The notes: generated by a model not told the origin, from the sequence alone. Numbered from the stretch's first letter, positions 34,245-43,347 are shown. The stretch is 48,618 nucleotides of DNA from Anaerolineales bacterium (GCA_020630805.1 JAHDIM010000004.1:1-48618), one strand, 5' to 3'. A program made the numbers and translations.

Positions 34245-35987
34245 CTAAGACTTTTCAACACCGTACTGCACTTCATCGCTAAAGCGTGCTAAATCCGCTT
34301 CTTTCCCCATTACAATGAGCACATCGTGCAGCGCAAACTGATAGGTTGGCGCCGGATTCAGCTGTACTTGTTCCTGCGCTGCTTCAGTCGCAACCAAACC
34401 AATGACACTAATGCCATATTTATGGCGGATATCTAAATCCAACAGTGACTTGCCAATCCATGCGCTAGGGATTTCAATGCGTTTTGTGGCATAACCCGGA
34501 AGGATCTGCTTGCCGGTATAAGTTTCGCGCTGAGTGCGATAAATACTAGTGCGTTGCGCAAACAACAGTCCAAAGATCAATGTGACGAGCGATGGCACCA
34601 TGTAATTCGCCCCAAAGACCTCAGCAACAAACAACATCGCCGCCAAAGGCACATTGACAATGGATACCAATGCCCCCGCCATCGCAGGAATAATCAATAT
34701 TACTGGCGGCAGACCAAACAATACGGCAACAATCGTCGCGACCATTGTGCCGAAATACAATGATGGCACCAATAAACCCGCCGAACCGCCTGAGCCAATC
34801 GTTGCCAACGTTGCAAGCATTTTTGCAAATAGCGCAACAACTGCGACCGTGAGCGTCAGTTCTCCGGCCATTGCTGCCAAGATAGGTTCTTCACCGGGAC
34901 CAAGGACCAAGGCTGGCCCCGCATCGGTGAGATAGATCGCAATGATTGCGATGACCCCAGTAACAACTGCGCCAGTAATATGCCGGAGCCAAACATTCGG
35001 CTGCGCTTTGTGAAAAGCATTATCAAAGCTAACTTGAACACGTGAAAAGTAGAGGCTGACCAACGAGATAAGAATTGCAACGATGACAACCGCACCATAG
35101 TATTGTGGCGTATTGGGCGGATCGATCAAATTATCGACTTCAAAAATCGCAGTGTGCCCACCACTAAAAATACTGCTTAAGAAAAAGGCAACGAGGGCCG
35201 CGACCAGTGAAAACACCAGCTTCTCAATAATTGGTCGCCGCCGATACATCACTTCCGTCGCAAAGAACGCTGCCGCAAACGGTGCGCCCAAGAGCGTCGA
35301 TACCGCAGCTGCGATCCCGCTCAGTTGTGCCGTCTGGAGTTCATCTGGCTCTGAGTTTTGCCACCAGCCAGCAACACGTTGAAACAAGGTTCGGTTTTGG
35401 ACAGCATTTGGCACCCATGCACGCGGTTTGAACAATCCAGCCGCGACGCTTTCCCCAATCAAGGTGACACTTGCTTCTAGCCCCCCGCTGCCACCGGACC
35501 CTAACGTCGCGAGAGTAGCGAGAAACTTTCGAATTGCGAGCGAAAACGTTGGCAGTTCCCAACGCACATCAACGCCTTCTTTGCCAAGTAGCGTCTGTTC
35601 AAACTTGGGTTCCGCCGCGTAATACAAGGCGATTGCGCGTTCTAAGCCATCCCCTTCAACATCATTGAGTTCATGGATATGGTCATCATCCGCGCGATAG
35701 TGAACGGTACTGCTACGCCAATGCACAAAAAACGTTGTGATCATCGCACCTACAATCAGCGGGCCAAACATCCACCATACCGGCGCATGATCCAGCCAAT
35801 GAACAAGCTCATGAAACGCCCAGTGCACACTCGTTTTCAAAGCAAAGACAATCGCCCAGACCACTGCGCCAATCACAATTGCCTGTACCACTTGACGCCG
35901 TTCATTGGCGTCAAACATACTTGGTAATGATTGAACAACTGATAAATGTTTGATTGCTTGCCAGAATGGGCTGAGAATGCGTTGCAT
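34245..35987 (-). CDS. ClC-type chloride channel with C-terminal RCK/TrkA-C-like domain
   Basis: A 580-residue membrane protein with many helices. ClC pore-like motifs occur as GSGGSGGLEAS (about residue 163 onward) and GSGGSAGLLVPSLYFG (about 400 onward). The Glu in GGLEAS corresponds to the gating Glu of the family. From about 490 the sequence becomes soluble (SLLDLDIRHKYGISVIGLV, FALHDVLIVMGKEADLARF), a TrkA-C/RCK-like regulatory domain that often senses ligands or redox state. The role is chloride transport or chloride/proton exchange. It is monocistronic; the start is the ATG at 35985-35987, 3 nt upstream of which a palindromic spacer begins. Confidence 0.87.
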   Translation of the reverse strand: MQRILSPFWQAIKHLSVVQSLPSMFDANERRQVVQAIVIGAVVWAIVFALKTSVHWAFHELVHWLDHAPVWWMFGPLIVGAMITTFFVHWRSSTVHYRADDDHIHELNDVEGDGLERAIALYYAAEPKFEQTLLGKEGVDVRWELPTFSLAIRKFLATLATLGSGGSGGLEASVTLIGESVAAGLFKPRAWVPNAVQNRTLFQRVAGWWQNSEPDELQTAQLSGIAAAVSTLLGAPFAAAFFATEVMYRRRPIIEKLVFSLVAALVAFFLSSIFSGGHTAIFEVDNLIDPPNTPQYYGAVVIVAILISLVSLYFSRVQVSFDNAFHKAQPNVWLRHITGAVVTGVIAIIAIYLTDAGPALVLGPGEEPILAAMAGELTLTVAVVALFAKMLATLATIGSGGSAGLLVPSLYFGTMVATIVAVLFGLPPVILIIPAMAGALVSIVNVPLAAMLFVAEVFGANYMVPSLVTLIFGLLFAQRTSIYRTQRETYTGKQILPGYATKRIEIPSAWIGKSLLDLDIRHKYGISVIGLVATEAAQEQVQLNPAPTYQFALHDVLIVMGKEADLARFSDEVQYGVEKS

Positions 35988-35990
35988 GGA

Positions 35991-36105
35991 GGTGGTTAGT
36001 GAGTTTGCACGTTAGTAGGTTGGTTAGTTGGGGCGTATTTTACTCGCAGTCTTGAGCAAACCACTAACAAACCAGCAAACTTACCAACCATCAAACTAAC
36101 AACCC
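35991..36105. repeat. Palindromic spacer, GGTTAGT family, copy 3
   Basis: The left arm (35991-36030) is made of GTTAGTAGGTTGG-like units. The right arm (36056-36105) is made of AACCACTAACAAACC-like units, inverted. It lacks the CCCCGCCTTCGCGAGG core present in the copies at 3952 and 7082. Confidence 0.75.
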
Positions 36106-36115
36106 ACCCCAGAAT

Positions 36116-36196
36116 CGAAAAACGGCTCAACCGGTTATCCAATTTTGCCGACTATAAGTCTGGCAGTTCGGTGATTTGTGGTCGAGCCGTTCTTCA
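36116..36196 (-). terminator. Hairpin, probable terminator of the DinB operon
   Basis: On the minus strand AACGGCTC/GAGCCGTT (36121-36128 and 36184-36191) form the outer stem of a structure with an inner GCCGA-TCGGC-like pairing. The stem is followed by a T-run (GCCGTTTTTC). The long loop is unusual for an intrinsic terminator. Confidence 0.5.
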
Positions 36197-36213
36197 GGAG
36201 GAGGAGAAGAAAG

Positions 36214-36264
36214 ATGTTGTTTGTTGTCGCACCTTTAGTATGCCATCTCTCTACCCCAGAATAA
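36214..36264 (+). CDS. Possible 16-residue peptide ORF with an unusually strong ribosome-binding site
   Basis: ATG at 36214 is preceded 5 nt upstream by AGGAGGAGGAG. The frame encodes MLFVVAPLVCHLSTPE and stops at 36262-36264. No downstream gene lies on the plus strand, so it is not an obvious leader. It may be chance, because the purine run could be incidental. Confidence 0.25.
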   Translation: MLFVVAPLVCHLSTPE

Positions 36265-36307
36265 TTTGGGTTCCCTTGAGGAAAGATTGACAAAAGTTTG
36301 TTGCGGG

Positions 36308-36784
36308 TTATGGTTTTGGGTAATGAACGGTAGGCAAAATCCGCCCGACATACTGTGGCTGGTTTTTATGCCCCAACATTTGGCGAATGCCTTGCATTTC
36401 TCCCAAGTGATACCAATAGTGCCACGTCTGCCGTTGCAACATGGTCGCGCGGCTTTCTTCCGGAAAACGTGATGGCTGTTGCAGATCCGCCTCAGTGAAC
36501 GCGTTTAGGACGTGGTTGACTTCCGTGTTTACAGCATGCCAAGCGGCGAGCATCTCTTCTAAATCCGGCGTGCTAGCGGGTTGTCCCCAGGCCCAGGCAT
36601 CAAGATTTACCACTTTGGTGTCGAGCCATGCCATCTGGTCAAACTGCGCGAGATGGCCGACCATCCAGCTAATGCAGTTTGCATCCCCAAGACGTTTGAC
36701 TGCATCTTCCGGCGAGATATCTTTTAGACCGGTCAGCCAAGACTCTTTTGCAAATTGAATTTGAGTAACAATGAAATGGGTCAT
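36308..36784 (-). CDS. DinB-superfamily (four-helix) protein
   Basis: The 158-residue protein has the DinB-like metal site: His44 in WMVGHLAQFD, and His122 and His126 in WHYWYHLGEMQG. This four-helix fold binds a divalent metal; some members are thiol transferases, but no substrate can be assigned. It starts 3 nt after the SDR stop codon, so it is co-transcribed with it. DNA-damage induction, after which the superfamily is named, is not implied. Confidence 0.85.
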   Translation of the reverse strand: MTHFIVTQIQFAKESWLTGLKDISPEDAVKRLGDANCISWMVGHLAQFDQMAWLDTKVVNLDAWAWGQPASTPDLEEMLAAWHAVNTEVNHVLNAFTEADLQQPSRFPEESRATMLQRQTWHYWYHLGEMQGIRQMLGHKNQPQYVGRILPTVHYPKP

Positions 36785-36787
36785 ACC

Positions 36788-37567
36788 TTATGTTCGCATC
36801 GTCTCCGTATTTCCGTCAACGCTAATCACTTGACCGGACACATTCGGCGCTAGTGGCGAGCTTAGAAAGACTGCCATGTTGGCAATTTCTTCCGGTTCAA
36901 TGAACGTTCGCATCGAGACTTGATCGTAATACTTTTCGCGAATCTCATCTTCTGAGCGCCCAGTCGCGTCCGACTCTATGCGTATGACATGATCCATCCG
37001 AGCATTATTGATCGAGCCGGGGCAAATGCAGTTCGCCCGAACATTGAATGCGCCTAATTCCATCGCCAAAGTCTTTGTAAAGCCAATCACCGCCCACTTC
37101 GATGCACAATATGGCGATCGATTGGGATAGCCATACAATCCAGCTGTCGTCGAAATATTGATAATCGAGCCACTACGCTGCGCTTTCATATGCGGGATCA
37201 CATGCTGTGTGCAGTAAAACTGCCCGTTGATATTGACTGCCATGGTCTGTTGCCAACCATCAATATCAATCTCTTCCACTGCGCCAGCCGGGCCAGAAAT
37301 ACCAGCATTGTTGACCAAGACATCAATACCGCCCATTGCCTCGATGGCAGCTTTCATAAACGTTGCCACTTGCTTAGGCTTGGACACATCAGTAACGTGT
37401 GTCTGCACAGCAGGCAAGTCAGACTGACAAGCAGCCAACCGCTCCGCAGAAATATCACAAATATGCACCTGCGCCCCACTGTCGAGGAATGCTTTCGCAA
37501 TCGCCTTGCCAATGCCCTGCGCACCCGCAGTCACAATCACACGCTGGTTAGTAATGTCAATGTTCAT
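36788..37567 (-). CDS. Short-chain dehydrogenase/reductase
   Basis: A 259-residue classical SDR from the ATG at 37565-37567; the longer frame to 37636 would read into the palindrome. The NAD(P) motif is TAGAQGIG (13-20), NNAG is at 86-89 and the catalytic YCASK has Tyr153 and Lys157. The usual catalytic Ser position falls on Thr140 (NISTTAG), a conservative change. The C-terminus ends in GQVISVDGNTETMRT. It sits between the DinB gene and an enolase-superfamily gene, and may oxidise the product of sugar or hydroxy-acid breakdown. The substrate is not determined. Confidence 0.9.
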   Translation of the reverse strand: MNIDITNQRVIVTAGAQGIGKAIAKAFLDSGAQVHICDISAERLAACQSDLPAVQTHVTDVSKPKQVATFMKAAIEAMGGIDVLVNNAGISGPAGAVEEIDIDGWQQTMAVNINGQFYCTQHVIPHMKAQRSGSIINISTTAGLYGYPNRSPYCASKWAVIGFTKTLAMELGAFNVRANCICPGSINNARMDHVIRIESDATGRSEDEIREKYYDQVSMRTFIEPEEIANMAVFLSSPLAPNVSGQVISVDGNTETMRT

Positions 37568-37587
37568 TTGAGCAGTTCCTGTGATTG

Positions 37588-37687
37588 TCTTAACACGGAG
37601 TTCTGCTGAGCAACGCCGAAGTATAGGGAAGAACACAGATATTTACAAAATTGTCCCATCCGTGTTCCTCCGAATCCGTGTTAAGAA
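37588..37687. repeat. Palindromic spacer, ACACGGAT family, copy 3, with an interrupted arm
   Basis: The right arm 37658-37687 (ATCCGTGTTCCTCCGAATCC onward) matches other copies. The left arm is split: TCTTAACACGGA (37588-37599), then about 24 nt including CTGCTGAGCAACGCCGAAG, then TAGGGAAGAACACAGAT (to 37640). Removal of the insert restores the arm. Confidence 0.8.
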
Positions 37688-37693
37688 TCATAC

Positions 37694-38797
37694 TTAGTTT
37701 ATTATTGCGATTGGCTCACCCAATACGTCACGATCAATGGTGATACCAAGTCCCGGACGGTCTGATGGCGCAAGTGTTGCATTTGTGCGCACAGGTCCAT
37801 CTGGCGCAACGCGGGGATAGACGTAACCCGACAAGTCGCAAACGTTCAGCACATACTTTGGATCTGTCGAAACGCCCAGATGTGCCAACGCCGCAGTCGT
37901 GATGTCAGAGCCCCACGTGTCTTCGATGACCATCATCACGCCCCACTCTGTGCAGAGGTCGCGGGCTTTGCGAATTTCAGTCACGCCGCCAAATTTAGAC
38001 AGCTTCAATGCCACGACGTCCATACATCCTAAAGCACGCGCTTTCTCCAAGGATTCGAAGTCGTGACCATTCTCATCAATTTTCATTGCCATGCCAGTGG
38101 TTTTACGCACCTCAGCGCAGGCTTCGAGCGTTTTACAAGGTTGCTCTAACATTACATCTAGATGCTTAGTGGCTAAACCAACGCGAATGGCCTCATATGA
38201 AGTCGCCCCTGCATTCCAATCGCCATACAACACAGGTTCAGGACCGATCACTTCGCGGACAAGGCGCAGACGTTCTACATCAGTATGCCATGTGCCAGAT
38301 GCCCCCAGCTTCGCTTGGAATTGGCGAATGCCCTGATCATACGCTTTCTGGGCAATATCCGCCATTGCTTCTGGCTCAATACAGGTGATGGAGTGATACA
38401 GCGGTGCCGCCTCTGTGCGTTTGCCACCGAGCAAAACATACAAAGGCAAATTTGCCGCTTTTGCAGTCAAATCCCAAAGGGCCATATCAAGCGCGCTTTT
38501 CGCATAACGATGTCCCATGAGATAGGCATTGCATTTTGCCATCAGCGCTTCAGGCCCAATCGGATCAGCGCCAATCAATATCGGGGCGAGTTCTTTTATT
38601 GCAGGCACAACCCCGTCAGCATAGGCTGGCAAATAATGCGGGATTGGGCAGACTTCGCCCCAGCCGGTGAGCCCGCCATCGGTTTTGACTTCTAGAACAA
38701 TGGTGTCGATGGTGTCAAAGCATTTGCCATCGGCCATGTTGTATTTTTCGTAGGTGGTTAAGACCACTTTGTAGAGTGCAATTTCTGTGATTTTCAT
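37694..38797 (-). CDS. Mandelate racemase/muconate lactonizing enzyme-family enzyme (copy 1)
   Basis: The 367-residue enolase-superfamily enzyme has the barrel catalytic residues: Lys163 in QAKLGA, metal ligands Asp193 (GDWNAG), Glu218 (LEQPC) and Asp241 (KIDENG), and Lys265/Lys267 in ALKLSKFGG. The segment EDTWGSDITTAALAHLG is like that of hydroxyproline-betaine epimerases and cis-3-hydroxyproline dehydratases, which suggests that kind of substrate without proving it. The first Lys of the usual KxK is Gln161. The next gene is a clear paralog. Reaction: abstraction of an alpha proton from a carboxylate, giving racemisation or dehydration. Confidence 0.85.
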   Translation of the reverse strand: MKITEIALYKVVLTTYEKYNMADGKCFDTIDTIVLEVKTDGGLTGWGEVCPIPHYLPAYADGVVPAIKELAPILIGADPIGPEALMAKCNAYLMGHRYAKSALDMALWDLTAKAANLPLYVLLGGKRTEAAPLYHSITCIEPEAMADIAQKAYDQGIRQFQAKLGASGTWHTDVERLRLVREVIGPEPVLYGDWNAGATSYEAIRVGLATKHLDVMLEQPCKTLEACAEVRKTTGMAMKIDENGHDFESLEKARALGCMDVVALKLSKFGGVTEIRKARDLCTEWGVMMVIEDTWGSDITTAALAHLGVSTDPKYVLNVCDLSGYVYPRVAPDGPVRTNATLAPSDRPGLGITIDRDVLGEPIAIIN

Positions 38798-38802
38798 GCA
38801 GG

Positions 38803-38874
38803 GTATTTAGCCGCGGACGAGCGCGGATGAACGCGGATGGGAGGTCTTGAAAGACCACAGGTGTCCGCAAATAC
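38803..38874. repeat. Palindromic spacer with CGCGGATGAACGCGGATG units
   Basis: GTATTT (38803-38808) and GCGGAC (38813-38818) are inverted as GTCCGC (38863-38868) and AAATAC (38869-38874). Inside is a GGTCTT/AAGACC hairpin. The GAGCGCGGATGAACGCGGATG-like run is related to the ACACGGAT family. Confidence 0.7.
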
Positions 38875-38885
38875 TTTGTCTTTTT

Positions 38886-39992
38886 CTAAGCTTGATAAAC
38901 CGCCACTGGTGCACCGAGCGATTCGAAATCTGGCTCTACGCCAAGCCCAGGTGCATCTGGCGCGAAGATTTTGCCGTTTTCGGTGTGTGGGCCCGGCTTG
39001 CCAGTGGATGCGGTGTTGTACAAATGTAAGTCCGTCGAGTTGATGAGCATGTCCTCTGGCGTTGAGGCGGCCAGATGGGCAACGGCAGCAGAGACAATTT
39101 CACCGCCCCACGTGTCTTCAGAGACCACTGGAATACCATGATCCACAAAATAGTCACGGAACCGCCGCGCTTTGCTAAGACCACCTTGCTTTGAGATTTT
39201 GAGACAAATGACTTCTGCGGCGCGGTCGTTCACGACTTGCTGTGCAACTTTGAAGCTGTCGACACATTCATCTAGCTTCATTGGGATGTCCACACGGCGG
39301 CGGACTTGGAGACATTCTTCATACGTGTGGCATGGTTGCTCCATGAAGTAATCCAGATGCTTTGTAGCGCGGGCAACACGCAGCGCTTCATCGACACGCC
39401 ACCCCTGGTTGGCGTCCGCAAAGGCTTTTTCTCCGGACTTCAACAGTGGCACTGTCGCCTTGATGCGTTCAATATCCACTGCCCAGTCTGCGCCAACCTT
39501 GACTTGAAATTGTCGATAGCCACGCGCTCGGAGGCGATCAAGCTCTTTCGTCATTTCTTCTGGATCGTTTTGCGGAGCGACGCGATACATGGGCGCGCCG
39601 TCAGTCAGTTTCCCACCAAGCAGCATCCAGACCGGCTGTTCCGTAGCCTTACCTAAGATGTCCCAACAGGCGTTATCAAAAGGTGTTTTGGCATAACCAT
39701 GGCCTTGAACGGCATGGTCCATAATCTTTTCGATTTTGCCAACTTGGCGCGGGTCTTCACCAAGCAAGACGGGCGCAACCAAACGCGCCAAAGCTTCCAC
39801 ACCTTCGGAGTGGGCTATCATGTAGTTCTCACCGCAGGGACAGAACTCACCACACCCACTAATGCCCGCGTCTGTGTCAATCACAACCACGCTAGACATC
39901 GCCACGCGAATGGCATTGCCTCGCCCCCAACGATAGACGCCATCGACGTAGGGTAATGCCTTCTTATAGACAGAGATTTTTGTAATTTTCAT
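38886..39992 (-). CDS. Mandelate racemase/muconate lactonizing enzyme-family enzyme (copy 2)
   Basis: The 368-residue paralog of the preceding enzyme shares MKITKISVYKKAL at its start. It has the same catalytic landmarks: the QVKVGADW Lys, ADANQGW Asp, MEQPC Glu, KLDECVD Asp, CLKISKQGG Lys, and EDTWGGEIVSAAVAHLA. Again the first KxK Lys is replaced by Gln. The two differ enough to suggest different substrates or two stereoisomers. Both start codons are immediately upstream of short repeats or spacers. It probably acts on an amino-acid-like carboxylate (inference from similarity to cis-3-hydroxyproline dehydratase-type sequences). Confidence 0.85.
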   Translation of the reverse strand: MKITKISVYKKALPYVDGVYRWGRGNAIRVAMSSVVVIDTDAGISGCGEFCPCGENYMIAHSEGVEALARLVAPVLLGEDPRQVGKIEKIMDHAVQGHGYAKTPFDNACWDILGKATEQPVWMLLGGKLTDGAPMYRVAPQNDPEEMTKELDRLRARGYRQFQVKVGADWAVDIERIKATVPLLKSGEKAFADANQGWRVDEALRVARATKHLDYFMEQPCHTYEECLQVRRRVDIPMKLDECVDSFKVAQQVVNDRAAEVICLKISKQGGLSKARRFRDYFVDHGIPVVSEDTWGGEIVSAAVAHLAASTPEDMLINSTDLHLYNTASTGKPGPHTENGKIFAPDAPGLGVEPDFESLGAPVAVYQA

Positions 39993-40196
39993 AGGTTATT
40001 TAGATGGCAGTTCCATCTACTTTGCAGGTTGGCGACGCAATGACGTGTGGCACCATTGCGCGATGTAGTTATGCTATCAAAGCAAAATCAGATGGACAAC
40101 TTTCCTGATGTCTCGTTGGCCTAAGACTACAAAATAATGCAATGTTGTGGTCAGACTTTCACAATGTGGCAATTGATCAAAATTCTGCCTTAAGGC

Positions 40197-40227
40197 AAAA
40201 CGGACTACCGATGTGGCAGTCCGTTTT
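40197..40227 (-). terminator. Terminator of the PEP carboxykinase gene
   Basis: AAAACGGACT (40197-40206) pairs exactly with AGTCCGTTTT (40218-40227) around an 11-nt loop. On the minus strand the stem ends in a short T-run. It begins 19 nt after the pckA stop codon. Nothing else is seen in 39993-40245. Confidence 0.75.
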
Positions 40228-40245
40228 ACTAGAGCAGAAAACAGG

Positions 40246-41823
40246 CTAAAGCGTTGGCCCACTTTTGCAGATCTCTGCGCTAGAACCGTCCTTATATTTT
40301 TCGAAGTTTTGTGCAAAAAGATCGGCTAGTTTTTGCAGTTGCAGATCATAGGAGTCCGCATCCGCCCACGTATTGCGTGGCACTAAAATTTCAGTTGGCA
40401 CATGTGGACATTCAGTTGGGATGGCAAAGCCAAAAACATCATCCGTGATGGTGGGCACATCCTCTAAATCTCCAGCGTGGATTGCGTCAATAATGGCCCG
40501 CGTATTTTTCAGTGACATGCGCCGACCAACACCATAAGCACCACCTGTATACCCTGTATTGACCAACCAAGCTTTGGCATTGTGTTCCTGCATTTTTTCA
40601 GCCAACAGCTCGGCATATTTACTTGGATGCCACACCATAAACACGTCGCCAAAACACGCTGAAAATGTTGCTTGAGGTTCAGCAACACCCATTTCAGTGC
40701 CTGCCACCTTGGCTGTATAACCACTAATAAAGTGGTACATTGCCTGCTCCGGAGTCAATTTGCTTACTGGTGGCAGCACGCCAAAGGCATCATAGGTCAG
40801 CAGGATAATGTTGTTTGGATGCCCCGCGACACAGGGAAGCTTTGCTGACTCAATGTAGTCAATCGGATAAGATGCTCTGGTGTTCTGAGTGATAGAAACG
40901 TCACTGTAGTCGACTTCGCGCGATACGTCATCAAATACGACGTTTTCAAGCACGGTTCCAAACCGAATTGCGCCGTAGATGTCTGGCTCACTTTCAGAGG
41001 AGAGGTCAATGGCTTTGGCATAACATCCGCCTTCAATATTGAAGACACCATCATCATTCCAACAATGCTCATCGTCCCCAATCAGCAGTCGCTTTGGATC
41101 TGTTGAAAGCGTTGTCTTACCCGTGCCGGAAAGCCCGAAGAATAAGGCAACGTCTCCGTCTTCTCCCTCATTCGCCGAACAGTGCATTGACATCACATTG
41201 TTTTTCGGCATCAGGTAATTCATAACTGTGAAGATCCCTTTTTTCATTTCGCCAGCGTATTCTGTTCCCAGAATAATTGCTTCTCCGCGTTCAAAAGACA
41301 GATCTACACTTGTTTTTGAGGTCATTCCGCTAGTATGTCGGTTTGCTGGAAATCTACCTGCATTGAAAACGACAAAGTCTGGTTCGCCAAACAGTTCCAA
41401 CTGCTCTTGGGTTGGGCGAATCAACATATTGTTCATAAACAATGCATGATACGGTCGCGTACATACAATTCGCACCTTGATGCCATCCCGCACATCCCAG
41501 CCCGCATAGCCATCCATAACATAAATCCGATCCAGCATATTGAAGTAATCAATCGCCCGTTCCCGGTTGATGATAAAGACATTGTCATCTAGTGGGATGT
41601 TGACATCGCCCCACCAGATGTCTTTTTCAGATGCTGGATTTTGAACAATGCGTTTATCTTTGGGGCTGCGTCCCGTACGCTCACCAGAGCGCACCATCAA
41701 GGCGCCAGAAGATGCAATAGCGGCACCTTCTTCGTACAGCAACGCCTCTTCATAGAGCACAGACGGAGCAGCGTTCCGCACGATATTTTCGACATCAATG
41801 CCATATTGCTTCAAAATAGACAC
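40246..41823 (-). CDS. pckA: ATP-dependent phosphoenolpyruvate carboxykinase
   Basis: A 525-residue enzyme with the P-loop GLSGTGKTT at 230-238, the metal/nucleotide region GDDEHCW after it, and [13 protein letters not shown] near the N-terminus binding oxaloacetate. It converts oxaloacetate and ATP to PEP, starting gluconeogenesis from acetyl-CoA-type substrates. It starts with GTG at 41821-41823, with GGGAG 8 nt upstream. It is monocistronic, with its own terminator. A possible promoter lies at 41856-41883 on the minus strand (TTGGTT, 16 nt, GATAAT). The enzyme is the likely gluconeogenic outlet of the catabolic genes on either side. Confidence 0.95.
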   Translation of the reverse strand: MSILKQYGIDVENIVRNAAPSVLYEEALLYEEGAAIASSGALMVRSGERTGRSPKDKRIVQNPASEKDIWWGDVNIPLDDNVFIINRERAIDYFNMLDRIYVMDGYAGWDVRDGIKVRIVCTRPYHALFMNNMLIRPTQEQLELFGEPDFVVFNAGRFPANRHTSGMTSKTSVDLSFERGEAIILGTEYAGEMKKGIFTVMNYLMPKNNVMSMHCSANEGEDGDVALFFGLSGTGKTTLSTDPKRLLIGDDEHCWNDDGVFNIEGGCYAKAIDLSSESEPDIYGAIRFGTVLENVVFDDVSREVDYSDVSITQNTRASYPIDYIESAKLPCVAGHPNNIILLTYDAFGVLPPVSKLTPEQAMYHFISGYTAKVAGTEMGVAEPQATFSACFGDVFMVWHPSKYAELLAEKMQEHNAKAWLVNTGYTGGAYGVGRRMSLKNTRAIIDAIHAGDLEDVPTITDDVFGFAIPTECPHVPTEILVPRNTWADADSYDLQLQKLADLFAQNFEKYKDGSSAEICKSGPTL

Positions 41824-41855
41824 GTTGAATCTCCCAGAGTGGCTAGATAAAGATC

Positions 41856-41883
41856 ATTATCACTATATAAAAATTCAAACCAA
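41856..41883 (-). promoter_or_regulatory. Possible promoter of pckA
   Basis: On the minus strand TTGGTT (41878-41883) and GATAAT (41856-41861) are 16 nt apart, about 35 nt before the GTG start. The spacing is slightly short, so this is a weak visual call. Confidence 0.35.
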
Positions 41884-42108
41884 AAAATCGATCTTCCCAA
41901 TACCCTAGAAATTTGTAAAAACACAACAACTAAAGAGAGTCTGGATTGTACATAGTGAACAATTTGTTTAGCAAATGCAGGTCGATTATAACGTGATGCG
42001 CTTTTTCAACAAGTTGCAATCAAGGCATATTTATCACAATATAAAAACTAATTTCAGTGTCGTTTGTAATTTTTGCTGCAAAAGTTTCATTTTTCGACAA
42101 TGTGAATC

Positions 42109-42134
42109 AAAAACGCCACATCAAGGATGTGGCG
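42109..42134 (-). terminator. Terminator after the aminotransferase gene
   Basis: On the minus strand CGCCACATC and GATGTGGCG (42126-42134 and 42114-42122) form a 9-bp perfect stem with a 3-nt loop, followed by TTTTT. Confidence 0.85.
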
Positions 42135-42222
42135 ACATTCGTCAAACAATAGACACTAATTTTGAAAATTTCTCAGTTGAAGAACTCAGACATCTATGAA
42201 ATCCAGCCAACTTATGTGTAAC

Positions 42223-43347
42223 TCACAGCTGTTTTAGCGTCGTCTCAATGCGATTTAACGCTTCCAAAAGCGTCTCCCGACCTTGCCCAAAGGCAATTCG
42301 CAGGTGTTTATCCATCCCAAACGAATCGCCAGAGCCAACAAAGACGCTTGCTTCACGACAGAGACGTTCCATCAACGCAGTTGAATTGATATCTAAGTCG
42401 TATTTGATAAACGTAACAGCCGAAGCTTGCGGTGGCGTGTAGCTGAAAATTCCACCTTGGGCGTTCATCCATTCTTCGAGTGTAGGGAAGCCCTTGCGAA
42501 TATAGTCACGCGTGCGTTTGATAATGCGCGGTCGCACTTCTGGTGACAGCGCGTAAGCGGCCAATTTATTGCTAAGCGCCGTCGCAGTAATTGCCGTGTA
42601 CTCATGTCGTCGCCAGATATCCTCAATTGTTTCTGGTGGCCCAACAATCCAACCGACGCGTAAGCCTGGCAGACCATACGCCTTGCTCATGCTACCCACA
42701 GCCAACACTTTGTCATACATTCCGTAAAACGATGGTGTTTCATCCACCTGTTCACGTTCTGCACCAGCATAGACTTCATCGGCCAAAATCCAAGCGCCGA
42801 CTGAATCTGCGATCTCAATAACAGCCTGCATTTCTGCATCAGTCATAATGTAGCCAGTCGGATTATTCGGATTACAAACATAAATGAGTTTAGTTTTCTC
42901 GTTTACGTTATTGCGAAGTTCATCTAAATCTACAGCCCAGCCAGCGTCAGGCAAATGGCTAAATGTGCGCACAACATGTCCTGCGTTTAGGGCAATGCCC
43001 CACACCTGTTTATAAGTTGGCGTTTGCGACACAACTTCATCACCGGGTTCAAGTAAGGTTTGCAGAATGATGTTGTTCGCTTCTGATGCTCCTACGGTTA
43101 CCAACACGTTCGGAACGTTTGCCCCCTTATACAAGCGCGCAATATTCTCACGCAGGTCTGGATTGCCATTGACATGCGGATAGTTGATTTCACTACTCAG
43201 CATCTCTTCCAACAGCGCTCCATTGCCATCGATCAACTCTGCAAGTTGCATTGGATGCACCCCGCTTTCAGTCAGGTTGTAGTCAACAACTTGCTCCCAA
43301 ATGGATTGATGATGTTCTAACTCAAAGACTTGAAAAGGTTTACTCAT
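42223..43347 (-). CDS. PLP-dependent aminotransferase (class I/II)
   Basis: A 374-residue fold-type I aminotransferase with NPNNPTG (159-165), the ADEVYAG segment and the PLP-binding Lys222 in SMSKAYGLPGLRVGW. The start ATG overlaps the stop of the methyltransferase-like gene upstream (ATGA), so they are coupled. Its own terminator follows. The amino acid it handles is unknown; the neighbouring FAD and LDH2-type enzymes suggest a keto-acid/amino-acid interconversion within a catabolic route. Confidence 0.9.
   Translation of the reverse strand: MSKPFQVFELEHHQSIWEQVVDYNLTESGVHPMQLAELIDGNGALLEEMLSSEINYPHVNGNPDLRENIARLYKGANVPNVLVTVGASEANNIILQTLLEPGDEVVSQTPTYKQVWGIALNAGHVVRTFSHLPDAGWAVDLDELRNNVNEKTKLIYVCNPNNPTGYIMTDAEMQAVIEIADSVGAWILADEVYAGAEREQVDETPSFYGMYDKVLAVGSMSKAYGLPGLRVGWIVGPPETIEDIWRRHEYTAITATALSNKLAAYALSPEVRPRIIKRTRDYIRKGFPTLEEWMNAQGGIFSYTPPQASAVTFIKYDLDINSTALMERLCREASVFVGSGDSFGMDKHLRIAFGQGRETLLEALNRIETTLKQL

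Larger units (their letters stand above)
35988..36307. other. Intergenic region with palindrome, hairpin and possible short ORF
   Basis: It contains a GGTTAGT-family spacer (35991-36105), then a hairpin (36116-36196) and a purine-rich AGGAGGAGGAG before a 16-codon frame (36214-36264). No conventional gene is present. Confidence 0.6.
41824..42222. other. AT-rich gap between pckA and the aminotransferase operon
   Basis: The gap holds the candidate pckA promoter and a minus-strand terminator. Between them (about 41900-42105) I see only AT-rich sequence with no gene. Confidence 0.6.

Noticed and set aside
36116-36196. Fluoride or other known riboswitch
   Set aside because: The stem pattern does not fit a riboswitch class I can recall, and no gene lies downstream on the plus strand; the minus-strand T-run fits a terminator.
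37568-37636. Upstream extension of the SDR gene
   Set aside because: The extra 23 codons are repeat-derived; the ATG at 37565-37567 begins the conserved nucleotide-binding domain.
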